From assembly GCF_007997305.1 (NCBI RefSeq), contig NZ_VORZ01000001.1:1240001-1304000 (forward strand): DNA of 64,000 bases, written 5' to 3'. A model generated the notes under the pieces. That model was not told the origin of the DNA, made no database searches, and was given only the letters and a program-made list of their open reading frames with translations. Below are positions 36,889 to 44,600 of this stretch, one piece after another (the first letter of the stretch is position 1; every line of letters begins with the position of its first letter). A program made the position numbers and the translations under genes. Source of the DNA: Psychrobacter frigidicola. Lineage in GTDB: Bacteria; Pseudomonadota; Gammaproteobacteria; Pseudomonadales; Moraxellaceae.

Positions 36889-37497
36889 ATGGCTATCAGT
36901 CTACAAAAAGGACAAAAAATATCCTTAAATAAAGAAGCGGGTGGGACACTAACCCAAGTTAAATTAGGTTTAGGCTGGGACGTGGCTCAAGCCCCACAAG
37001 AGAAAAAAGGCGGCTTCTTAGGTAAGTTATTTGGTGGCGGTAGCGGCGGCGATTCTATTGACTTAGATGCCTCGTGCATTATGTTTGATAGTAATAAAAA
37101 GGCAGTCGATGCCATTTGGTTCAGTCAATTGCAATCAAAAGATGGTAGTATTCTTCATACGGGCGATAACCGTACTGGCGATGGTGATGGTGACGATGAA
37201 GTCATCAATGTTGACCTATCAAAAGTGCCTGCCAATGTGGTCTCACTGGTCTTTACCGTTAATAGCTTTACCGGTCAGACGTTTGAAACTGTAGAAAATG
37301 CATTTTGTCGTATCGTTAATGCCAATAACAATACTGAAGTAGCGCGCTACAACTTATCGTCACAAGGCACGCATACAGCAATGATTATGGCAAAAGTTTA
37401 TCGCCATAATGATGAATGGAAAATGCATGCGATTGGCGAAACTGCCTCTGGTCGTACTTTCCATGACCTGATGCCAGCTATCACTCCGCATGCGTAG
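36889..37497 (+). CDS. TerD family protein, TerZ-like (third copy)
   Basis: 202 residues from the ATG at 36889 (MAISLQKGQKISLNK) with an AAGGATTAT ribosome-binding site; an in-frame ATG at 36841 is not supported. It differs from the other two copies by a Gly-rich insertion, KKGGFLGKLFGGGSGG (about 39-54), between GLGWD and IDLDAS, typical of TerZ-like members. The acidic loop DNRTGDGDGDDE (93-104) is intact. The C-terminus diverges (KMHAIGETASGRTFHDL). It is the last forward gene of the first half of the Ter cluster, followed by a bidirectional terminator. Confidence 0.92.
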   Translation: MAISLQKGQKISLNKEAGGTLTQVKLGLGWDVAQAPQEKKGGFLGKLFGGGSGGDSIDLDASCIMFDSNKKAVDAIWFSQLQSKDGSILHTGDNRTGDGDGDDEVINVDLSKVPANVVSLVFTVNSFTGQTFETVENAFCRIVNANNNTEVARYNLSSQGTHTAMIMAKVYRHNDEWKMHAIGETASGRTFHDLMPAITPHA

Positions 37498-37574
37498 TTG
37501 AGTTAAGAATCTGATAACTGATATTTAGTACTTAATTATTAGTTATCACTAGAAGTGTTCGAGCACTCCAAAGT

Positions 37575-37630
37575 AATCGGCCCCTCTACCTATTATTAAT
37601 AAAGTAATAGATAAGGGGGCCGATTTTTTT
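37575..37630. terminator. Bidirectional terminator between terD-3 and terA-like genes
   Basis: AATCGGCCCC / GGGGCCGATT outer stem with an inner CTATTA / TAATAG stem, A-rich and T-rich flanks (T7 on the plus strand). Confidence 0.82.
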
Positions 37631-37664
37631 AGTTTCAATTTGAGTTTTAATGCGTAACTGAAAT

Positions 37665-38900
37665 CTATTTCCTACCCTTTTTCCAGCTAAAGCCCCAATT
37701 AAAGGCTTTATCCATTTCTTGATGGCCTTTAAAATATTGATTGATACGCTCAACGTTGATACTGCCTTGCTGATTGACCAAACGCGCAATCGCACACATT
37801 GGCATATTGCCAGCGCCTTCTGTCAGATGCGTCTCAATCGGTGGCTGCTCAGGGGCATGGATAGTGACTACCCCATCTGTTTGTGCCCAGTTGGGAGCGC
37901 CTTCGTAGATGAAAGCAAAGATAAATACTTCCTCAATCTGTGCCCACTGCTGACCGTTAATATCGAGCCACTCGCCACCAGAGGTTTGACCCGTTCTATC
38001 ATCAGCACGCAGACAAACATAAGGCGCTGATTGCAAACTACCAAAGCGGTTACCCAAAGCCTGAATGAGAGTTTTTTCACCATTTTTGAGATGAATCATC
38101 GCCCCAACATCCAGATCAATCCCGCTAGCACCATGTTGCTTAAATAAATCCCCCAACAAGCCTTTTTTGGGGGCTTGCTTGTCTATATTCGGACGTTGAT
38201 TCCAGTTAAGATTCACAGATATTTTACCAAAATCATCACGTTTGGTTAAATTTATACTGGACTGATTTTTGGTTAAGGTAATTTTACTTAAATTGACTGA
38301 CGGTTTAGTGGCGTTATTGGTATTAGGAATTGGTGGCGGCGTGCTTACTCTCTGCGTGTTAAGCGGTTTTTGAGCATTAATAGGCTGAGCTTGAGCAGGT
38401 GCTTCATCAGCAATCTCAACCCCGAAATGCTCGGACAATGGCTTAAGACCACCATTAAATCCTTGAGCAATAAAACGAAACTTCCAACTGCCCTGCCGAC
38501 GATAACATTCTGCCAAAATAATTGCTTTCTCAGAACGACCCGTCGCATTGAGCTGACAAGTAAGTACCACTTGGCTGCCTTGTAATACTTGAATATCAAC
38601 ATCACCAATTTGTGCCAATGTTTGAGCACTGGAAAAAGCCAATGCTATTTTGTCGATGTTCGCTGGTTGGGCGGGTAAATTAATATCAAAAAAACCATCG
38701 CTATCATGTCCGCGAAAGCTAACGCTGTTATCATCGCTGCTTTTTTGACCATAGAAAATCATATCGCCGTCACCGCGTACTTTACCATCGGGGGTCAAAC
38801 GGTACGCCGCACAGTCGATAGAGTTTTGACTGAGGATGCGCACGCTAATATTGTCATTGGGCAGTGGCGCATTGGCACCGGCAATTAAGGTTTGGCTCAT
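37665..38900 (-). CDS. TerA-like protein with two TerD-type domains
   Basis: About 411 residues. The first TerD-like domain (about 15-160) contains YRLTPDGKVRGDGDMIFYGQ and SWKFRFIAQGFNGGLKPLSEHFG. A Pro/Asn linker (about 165-205) leads to the second (about 206-400), which has KKGLLGDLFKQHG, IDLDVGAM, DDRTGQTSGGEW and the TerA-type C-terminus FNWGFSWKKGRK. The long GDGDDE calcium motif of single-domain TerD proteins is replaced in both domains, so calcium binding may be weakened or altered. The gene is on the opposite strand to the rest of the cluster and diverges from the ATP-grasp operon. ATG at 38900 has better spacing from AAGGATAC than the ATG at 38903. Confidence 0.88.
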   Translation of the reverse strand: MSQTLIAGANAPLPNDNISVRILSQNSIDCAAYRLTPDGKVRGDGDMIFYGQKSSDDNSVSFRGHDSDGFFDINLPAQPANIDKIALAFSSAQTLAQIGDVDIQVLQGSQVVLTCQLNATGRSEKAIILAECYRRQGSWKFRFIAQGFNGGLKPLSEHFGVEIADEAPAQAQPINAQKPLNTQRVSTPPPIPNTNNATKPSVNLSKITLTKNQSSINLTKRDDFGKISVNLNWNQRPNIDKQAPKKGLLGDLFKQHGASGIDLDVGAMIHLKNGEKTLIQALGNRFGSLQSAPYVCLRADDRTGQTSGGEWLDINGQQWAQIEEVFIFAFIYEGAPNWAQTDGVVTIHAPEQPPIETHLTEGAGNMPMCAIARLVNQQGSINVERINQYFKGHQEMDKAFNWGFSWKKGRK

Positions 38901-39128
38901 CATGTATCCTTAGAATAGTTGTGATTAATTCTTATCACTATTTGGTTATTGTTATTTGCTTATCAGTATTTGATTATTGCTATTTTGCCTCTGGCTTATA
39001 GTAGCATGAATATGCTGGGTTATTAATGAGCGCCTATTTTCAAAACTGGCTATTAAATATAGTAAATAAAGGCTCAACTATTGCACAGCCCTGTTTTGCT
39101 ATCGTCATATGTATATAATGGCGGTGAC
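38901..39128. promoter_or_regulatory. Divergent regulatory region of the Ter cluster
   Basis: The 228-bp gap between the terA-like gene (reverse) and the ATP-grasp operon (forward). It must contain promoters for both. It is AT-rich with repeated TTATTnnT(A/T)TTTG-like stretches around 38940-38985; no clear operator was identified. Confidence 0.4.
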
Positions 39129-40319
39129 ATGAGAAACACTAACCAAAGCGCTGAGAAAACCATGGATAACACTATTGATTGCCGTACTAACGAGACGAAT
39201 AACTATAGTAACGAGACCGACAATAATAATTTACCAACAGCCGTTTGGTTGGCTGAAGGGCAGTCAAGCCAGCGTGATATGCTTGCCAGTTTACAGACGT
39301 TAAAAACTAAAACTGACTTGCCCTTTATAGTTATCGCCTCTCATCGCCAAAGTCGGCCTGAGATTTTTGAATGTGCAGATAAGGTATTTTTTGAGCCTAC
39401 TTCTAACCTTAAGGACAGCAAAGAGGAACTGCTAGCTGAGACAATGCCGCGCTGGCAGTTTGTATTAGAAGAAGCTAAAAAAAATAACGTGAAGGTATTA
39501 CTTACTGGTCGTAACGGTATCGACTACGAGGCGCAGCGTGAGCAGTTTAGCGCTGCCGGTATTCGCCTATTAACAGGCGCAACTAGTGTATCGGCATTAG
39601 AGATGATTGATGATAAGTTTGCCTTTATGCAGCATTGTCAGGCGTATGATATTCCGGTGGCAGACGCGTGGCGTTTTGATAATAGTGACGAGCTGCAGGC
39701 TTTATTGGCTGAGCATGATCACCAGCCATTGTGTGTTAAGCCGGTGACGGGTATCTTTGCGCAGGGGTTTTGGCGTTTGGATACGGGCAAAGCTGATGAT
39801 GAGCAATACGATAGCTTTGAGCATTTATACTTTACCGAAGATAAAAAAATCACCACTGCGCAGTTTATGAGCGCCTATAACCATAGCCAGATGACAAAAG
39901 AGCAGCCGATTCCGATGTTACTAATGCCATATCTAGCAGGGCAAGAATATTCTATCGATGTGGTATGCGAATATGGCGAAGTATTGGCAGCGGTTACCCG
40001 TCATAAAACTGGCAAGATTCAACATATAGGCTACGATGAATCAGTCATAGCGGTAGTTATACCGCTAATTAAAGCGTTCGGCTGTGATGGTATTGTTAGC
40101 GTACAGACTAAGGCTGACGATGATGGTCAGCATCGAGTACTAGAGATTAATAGTCGCCCATCAGGGGGAATTAGCTATACCGCGCATAGTGGTTTGGATT
40201 TGACCCAAGTAGGATTTGCTTATTGGCTGGGCTTAACTGACAAACCCAACTTAGAGAATGTCGCTAAGCAAATTACTCCATGCCAAGTACGGTCAATTAT
40301 GATGAGTGTGAAGCTCTAA
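39129..40319 (+). CDS. ATP-grasp protein of the Ter biosynthetic module
   Basis: About 396 residues (start at 39129; a TTG at 39081 could extend it). After an Asn/Thr-rich disordered head of about 35 residues comes a pre-ATP-grasp Rossmann-like region (AVWLAEGQSSQRDMLASL; PFIVIASHRQSRPEIFECADKVFFEP). The ATP-grasp fold follows (DDKFAFMQHCQAYDIPVADAW, CVKPVTGIFAQGFWRL, LLMPYLAGQEYSIDVVCEYG, VLEINSRPSGGISYT). The EINSRPSGG motif supplies Mg-ATP ligands. ATP-grasp enzymes make carboxylate-amine or similar bonds; in Ter systems this enzyme is predicted to act on a nucleoside-like metabolite. First gene of the seven-gene forward operon, 29 bp before the NYN gene. Confidence 0.85.
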   Translation: MRNTNQSAEKTMDNTIDCRTNETNNYSNETDNNNLPTAVWLAEGQSSQRDMLASLQTLKTKTDLPFIVIASHRQSRPEIFECADKVFFEPTSNLKDSKEELLAETMPRWQFVLEEAKKNNVKVLLTGRNGIDYEAQREQFSAAGIRLLTGATSVSALEMIDDKFAFMQHCQAYDIPVADAWRFDNSDELQALLAEHDHQPLCVKPVTGIFAQGFWRLDTGKADDEQYDSFEHLYFTEDKKITTAQFMSAYNHSQMTKEQPIPMLLMPYLAGQEYSIDVVCEYGEVLAAVTRHKTGKIQHIGYDESVIAVVIPLIKAFGCDGIVSVQTKADDDGQHRVLEINSRPSGGISYTAHSGLDLTQVGFAYWLGLTDKPNLENVAKQITPCQVRSIMMSVKL

Positions 40320-40348
40320 TAAAACACCAATTGTTTTAAGGAAGAATA

Positions 40349-41692
40349 ATGTCAGCTAAGCTCAACAACATTGCGGTGCTTATCGATGCCGATAATGCCT
40401 CGGCCAATAGTATTGGCCAAGTGTTACAAGAAATTGGAAAACTGGGTCATATTAGCTGCAAAAAAATCTATGGTGATTGGGGCAATGCCCATATCCAAAG
40501 CTGGCAAGAAGCGCTATTAAAATACGCCATCGACCCTATGCAACATTTTGCCTACGTCAAAGGTAAAAACGCTACCGATATCGGTATGGTCATCGAAGCC
40601 ATGGATTTGCTATATAGCGGCGCTTACGATGGTTTTTGCCTGATTTCCAGTGACAGCGACTTTACCTCACTGGCATTGCGCATCCGTAAAAACCATATCA
40701 AGGTTTTTGGCTTTGGTAAACGTCATACTGTCGGCGCTTTTACGCAGGCTTGTGATCGATTTTTTTATGTAGAAGACTTATTACCTGTGCCAAGTCATTC
40801 TACTATAGCAACACCTTCATTAAATCAGCTTGCAAACAAGGCAGCAAGCGATACCGTAACGCCTTGGACGACCAAGCAACTACAATCGCAAACGCACTTA
40901 ATAAATACTTTAAATAATATTATTAAAGACGACCCTAACGCCCATAATGGTTGGTCAAACTTATCACATCTGGCAGGTCAACTGAGTAAGAATCATGACC
41001 ATATCAAACTCAGTAAATATGGTTATGAGAAATTCTCTACTTTTATTACCGCGCTGCGTCTATACGATATAAGACGGCAGAATAATGGCTTTTGGGCCAA
41101 AATAAAGTCTCAGAACCCACCAACTAGTAATAGAAGAGTCGTTGCAAACAAGCCAGTGATTAAACAAACATTAGCCAATGTAGACTCAACTCTGTTCGCT
41201 GCGACTCCTATTGTTATTAAAATAATAGCAGCGTCCACTATTGATGCGGTTTTGTTTAGGGTAGATGCTAATAAAAAGGTACGTGGCGATGAAGACATGA
41301 TATTTTATGGCCAAACTCACAGTGAAGATGGGACAATAAAATTAGACCAGCAGCTTGATGACAGTGAATCACTGTCCGAATTTAGTTGTGACTTAAGTAA
41401 GCAACCTGCTGCGATTGAGCAACTCACGTTTACCTTGTCTAGTGAGTTACTCGACAGTTTGTCTTTATATCTAGGTCAAATATCTGTTGAGTTAAATATT
41501 ACAGACACACAAAGCAACATCGTATTATTCTCAGGCGAATTTGACTTACAGAATAAGACCAGTAAGAGTTTACTGCTATTTACTTTAACCCGAGCTGGTA
41601 ATCAGTGGCAGTTTGCGCCAAAGCATCAAAGTATAGACGGCAATCTGCGCTACCTTTGCGAAAAATATGGAGTAGAACTAAGCGATGACTGA
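40349..41692 (+). CDS. NYN-domain nuclease fused to OST-HTH and a C-terminal TerD-like domain
   Basis: A 447-residue three-domain protein. Residues 5-145 are a NYN (PIN-like) RNase domain with acidic residues D13 and D15 (LIDADN), D77 (KNATDIGMVIEAM) and D102/D104 (ISSDSDFTSLA). Residues about 172-255 match an OST-HTH/LOTUS RNA-binding domain (IIKDDPNAHNGWSNLSHLAGQL, YGYEKFSTFITAL). Residues about 288-447 are TerD-like (FRVDANKKVRGDEDMIFYGQ, ending IDGNLRYLCEKYGVELSD). They resemble the N-terminal domain of the neighbouring TerA-like protein but lack the GDGDDE calcium loop. A soluble RNase tethered to the Ter complex is the natural inference. It overlaps the next gene by 8 bp. Confidence 0.85.
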   Translation: MSAKLNNIAVLIDADNASANSIGQVLQEIGKLGHISCKKIYGDWGNAHIQSWQEALLKYAIDPMQHFAYVKGKNATDIGMVIEAMDLLYSGAYDGFCLISSDSDFTSLALRIRKNHIKVFGFGKRHTVGAFTQACDRFFYVEDLLPVPSHSTIATPSLNQLANKAASDTVTPWTTKQLQSQTHLINTLNNIIKDDPNAHNGWSNLSHLAGQLSKNHDHIKLSKYGYEKFSTFITALRLYDIRRQNNGFWAKIKSQNPPTSNRRVVANKPVIKQTLANVDSTLFAATPIVIKIIAASTIDAVLFRVDANKKVRGDEDMIFYGQTHSEDGTIKLDQQLDDSESLSEFSCDLSKQPAAIEQLTFTLSSELLDSLSLYLGQISVELNITDTQSNIVLFSGEFDLQNKTSKSLLLFTLTRAGNQWQFAPKHQSIDGNLRYLCEKYGVELSDD

Positions 41693-42992
41693 GACTAACA
41701 ATACAAGCACAACTAATAACATCCATAAACGCATCATCAGCCTACCGCGTGGCGAACTTGCCTTAACGTATCAGATAAATGACAATACTGACAATCAGCC
41801 TTATCAATTAGAAGATTTACTTGGGTTTGCTCAACGTATCAATCCCAAACGCGCCTTTCTGTTTGTCTCCAAAGTTTTAGGACGCCATATTCCCGTTGCG
41901 CCGACTGTCATGCGTAGTGCTTTTACTGATTTAGCAACCTTAGTACCTGATGATTTGCCTGAACCTATCTTAGTGATTGGCATGGCAGAAACCGCAGTTG
42001 GGCTATCCGCTGGCGTCCATCAAGCCCTACAAACACGCTATCCGAATGCTTTATTACTCAACTCTACTCGCCATGCCCAGCACGATGCTGCTAACTATAA
42101 TAATGACAATCACGATGCTAATGAAAGCCATACTAATAACAATGAAGCTTTGCTAACAACTTTTAGTGAAGACCACAGTCATGCCAGCCAGCATTTAATT
42201 TATCAAAGTAGTAATGAGACCACACAAGCGCAATTGGTTGCCAGTAAAACGCTCATTATGGTTGATGATGAAGCCTCAACTGGCAATACTTGTATGAACG
42301 TGGTCACTGCTTTGCGTGACGCTGGATTGTCACATTTAAAGCAAGTCCATCTCACTACTTTGGTTGATTGGTCATTAGGTCAACCGGGTTTAGATGGCAT
42401 GCTGGCTGAGCGCTTACCCGACATTGACTTTCATCGTCATCATTTATTGTCGGGCGCGTGGCAATGGACAGATGCCCCCAATCCTGAGCCGATTACTATG
42501 CCTTCGGTCGATACCACAGCGGCAGGTTCGCAGCCCATTTTACCAACGGGCAGTTGGGGACGCTTTCCGACCCTTGATAGTACCAACGGCCTTAACGATT
42601 ATCTAATGCAATTTCAAACAGTGTTTGCAGTCTTTAATCAGCAAGCTACTTTTGACCACGCTAAACTACCGAAGAAAATATTAGTATTGGGCAGTAATGA
42701 GTTTGTCTGGTTACCTTTTTTATTGGCGGAATGGCTAGAAAGTCAAAATTCAGATACCGCAGCAATCGTTAAGTTTAGCGCCCTCACCCGCTCACCGATT
42801 GCGCTTGGCGGCGCGATTACCACCATGCTCAACTTTAGCGATAATTATGGCCTGGGCATGACTAACTTTGCTTATAATGTCAATCCTGAGGATTGGGACT
42901 TGATAGTTCTTTGCATAGAGACGCCAGCGGCTAGTATTGACGCGATGTGGGCAGCGTTGGATAATGTGTTGGTGGTTGGTGCTGATAACTAA
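41685..42992 (+). CDS. Phosphoribosyltransferase with TRSP domain (PRTase_2-TRSP)
   Basis: A 435-residue protein. The N-terminal phosphoribosyltransferase-like domain (about 10-250) has the PRPP-binding loop TLIMVDDEASTGNT (about 187-200) and a preceding VIGMAETAVGLSAGV loop. The C-terminal TRSP domain (about 285-435) includes the T-R-S-P-I segment ALTRSPIALGGAI that names it. A His/Asn-rich low-complexity insertion occupies about 131-152. In Ter systems this enzyme is predicted to build a ribosylated nucleoside-like metabolite. It starts within the end of the NYN gene (8-bp overlap), indicating translational coupling; 86 bp separate it from the AT-rich membrane gene. Confidence 0.88.
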   Translation: MTETNNTSTTNNIHKRIISLPRGELALTYQINDNTDNQPYQLEDLLGFAQRINPKRAFLFVSKVLGRHIPVAPTVMRSAFTDLATLVPDDLPEPILVIGMAETAVGLSAGVHQALQTRYPNALLLNSTRHAQHDAANYNNDNHDANESHTNNNEALLTTFSEDHSHASQHLIYQSSNETTQAQLVASKTLIMVDDEASTGNTCMNVVTALRDAGLSHLKQVHLTTLVDWSLGQPGLDGMLAERLPDIDFHRHHLLSGAWQWTDAPNPEPITMPSVDTTAAGSQPILPTGSWGRFPTLDSTNGLNDYLMQFQTVFAVFNQQATFDHAKLPKKILVLGSNEFVWLPFLLAEWLESQNSDTAAIVKFSALTRSPIALGGAITTMLNFSDNYGLGMTNFAYNVNPEDWDLIVLCIETPAASIDAMWAALDNVLVVGADN

Positions 42993-43078
42993 ATTTGTGA
43001 GTTGAATAGGGGGGTTATGCATTGCTAAACGCATCCTACAAGGCTAATGCTGTTTTTAAAAAGGTATGAGAGAGAATA

Positions 43079-43765
43079 ATGAAAATACTGGATAAAGAAT
43101 ATTCATACTTTGATATTTTGCATCAAGCACTTACCTTTCCTGAAGCCGTTGAAGTCGTAGTTATTATTTTTATAATAGTAATCCCACTCTCTCTTAAATT
43201 CTTAAGTATGTTACAAACTAGTAGAATTAGTAAAAGTGACAAGCAGTTTGACACTCTAATGAGAATAATTGAAGATGAAAGCTTTACTGAAAAATTAAAG
43301 TCTGCTCCTTTCCTAGTTAAACAACTAACATTCGAAAATTTTTATTCTTTAAGAAACTATCAGACAACAGAGATTGAGTTTCTCTTAGAACAGAGTTGTT
43401 TACCTTTAGATCTAAACCAAATAGACACTCTTAAAAAAGGGAAAGTTTTATTGTTCTGTAATAATAAATATCAATTAAATATGAACTGGCTGCATAGATT
43501 TTGGTCAAAAAAAATTATCTGGAAGGGTATTTTAATTGGATTCATATTTTTATTTATTTCAGTTATAGCATTGTTACTAATTCAAAATTTTGCATCATAT
43601 ACTCTAATATATATTCTAGCGCTGATAGGTTTTGTAACTATTGAATTTAATCTAATATTTAAGCACGAAGCTATAAAAACTTATTCGAAGGAAGAATTCG
43701 CTATCCAATCATTAATAGAAAAAAGTGAATTGTTTGAAAACAATCAAGGTACTAATAACACATGA
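43079..43765 (+). CDS. AT-rich hypothetical membrane protein inside the Ter operon
   Basis: A 228-residue protein I do not recognise. One hydrophobic segment is at about 24-45 (VEVVVIIFIIVIPLSLKFL) and two adjacent ones at about 148-170 and 173-193. Between them lies a soluble Lys/Glu-rich region of about 100 residues (DEKFTEKL-like helices, FLLEQSCLPLDL); a short charged tail follows. Base composition is very different from its neighbours: sample lines 43441-43560 have 27 G+C of 120, against 29 of 60 in the next gene at 44041-44100. This suggests recent acquisition. It has a GAGAGAG ribosome-binding site and its stop overlaps the HAD start (ATGA), so it is integrated into the operon. Confidence 0.75.
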   Translation: MKILDKEYSYFDILHQALTFPEAVEVVVIIFIIVIPLSLKFLSMLQTSRISKSDKQFDTLMRIIEDESFTEKLKSAPFLVKQLTFENFYSLRNYQTTEIEFLLEQSCLPLDLNQIDTLKKGKVLLFCNNKYQLNMNWLHRFWSKKIIWKGILIGFIFLFISVIALLLIQNFASYTLIYILALIGFVTIEFNLIFKHEAIKTYSKEEFAIQSLIEKSELFENNQGTNNT

Positions 43766-44598
43766 CCATCCCATTCTTTCAACCAAACTCAGACATTCTC
43801 AAACCCTACGCACTAATGGATTTAGACGATACCCTATTCCAAACCAAGCGGAAGATAGATGCTTGGGATTTAGCAACTGCTGAAGCTGAAAACTTAGTTT
43901 GCGCCACGGTAAACAAACAGAATGAGCTATTAAGCTTTATGACTCAGCGTCAAGCCGTGTTTTTTAATTGGTTACTAGCCAGTACTGAGCTAATAGCGGT
44001 GACTGCTCGTGATACGACAGAGATTAAGAGGGTTCTATTACCGTTTGACAGTTGGCAGGTATTAACTCACGGCGCCGTAATTATAATGCCCGATGGCAAA
44101 AAACTTAACGACTGGCAGCAGCATATTTATAAGCAGCTTGCGCCATTACAAGATAGGCTAAACCAACTTACTGGATTGATTAATAATTATTATGAAAACT
44201 CTAATAACGATTTAGTATTTACCCCGCATATTGATAGTTTTAATGATGGGTGTAATGCTAAAGTGCTAAATATTTATTTAGCGATTAAACACGCGCAAAA
44301 AGACCATCAAGCCCTAGCCGACTTAGCACAGCAACTACCAACATTAATAGCAGACTTCGATAAGCACTTTTATGTGCATGTGAATGCTAATAATTTAGCT
44401 ATCCTGCCCCATAGCATTCATAAACGCCATGCTGTGCAATTTCTGTTAGATAAATGCTTAGACAAGCAGCGCCCTAGTTTTGGGTTTGGGGACAGTTTGG
44501 CAGACTTACCCTTTCTGCAACTATTGGACTGGTATGGCATGCCCAATCACGGTCAGCTACACTCGACGCTACCAGCGCAACGTCACTCTCAACTATAG
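43762..44598 (+). CDS. HAD family hydrolase of the Ter module
   Basis: A 278-residue haloacid-dehalogenase-fold phosphatase. Motif I is MDLDDTLFQTK with nucleophile D20 and acid/base D22; motif II is AVTARDTTEI; motif IV is FGFGDSLADLPFL near residue 243. A sugar-phosphatase-like cap lies between. In Ter systems the HAD enzyme is predicted to dephosphorylate the nucleoside-like product. The ATG overlaps the stop of the membrane protein gene by four bases and the StiP-like gene starts 2 bp after its stop, so expression is tightly coupled. Confidence 0.87.
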   Translation: MTIPFFQPNSDILKPYALMDLDDTLFQTKRKIDAWDLATAEAENLVCATVNKQNELLSFMTQRQAVFFNWLLASTELIAVTARDTTEIKRVLLPFDSWQVLTHGAVIIMPDGKKLNDWQQHIYKQLAPLQDRLNQLTGLINNYYENSNNDLVFTPHIDSFNDGCNAKVLNIYLAIKHAQKDHQALADLAQQLPTLIADFDKHFYVHVNANNLAILPHSIHKRHAVQFLLDKCLDKQRPSFGFGDSLADLPFLQLLDWYGMPNHGQLHSTLPAQRHSQL

Positions 44599-44600
44599 AC

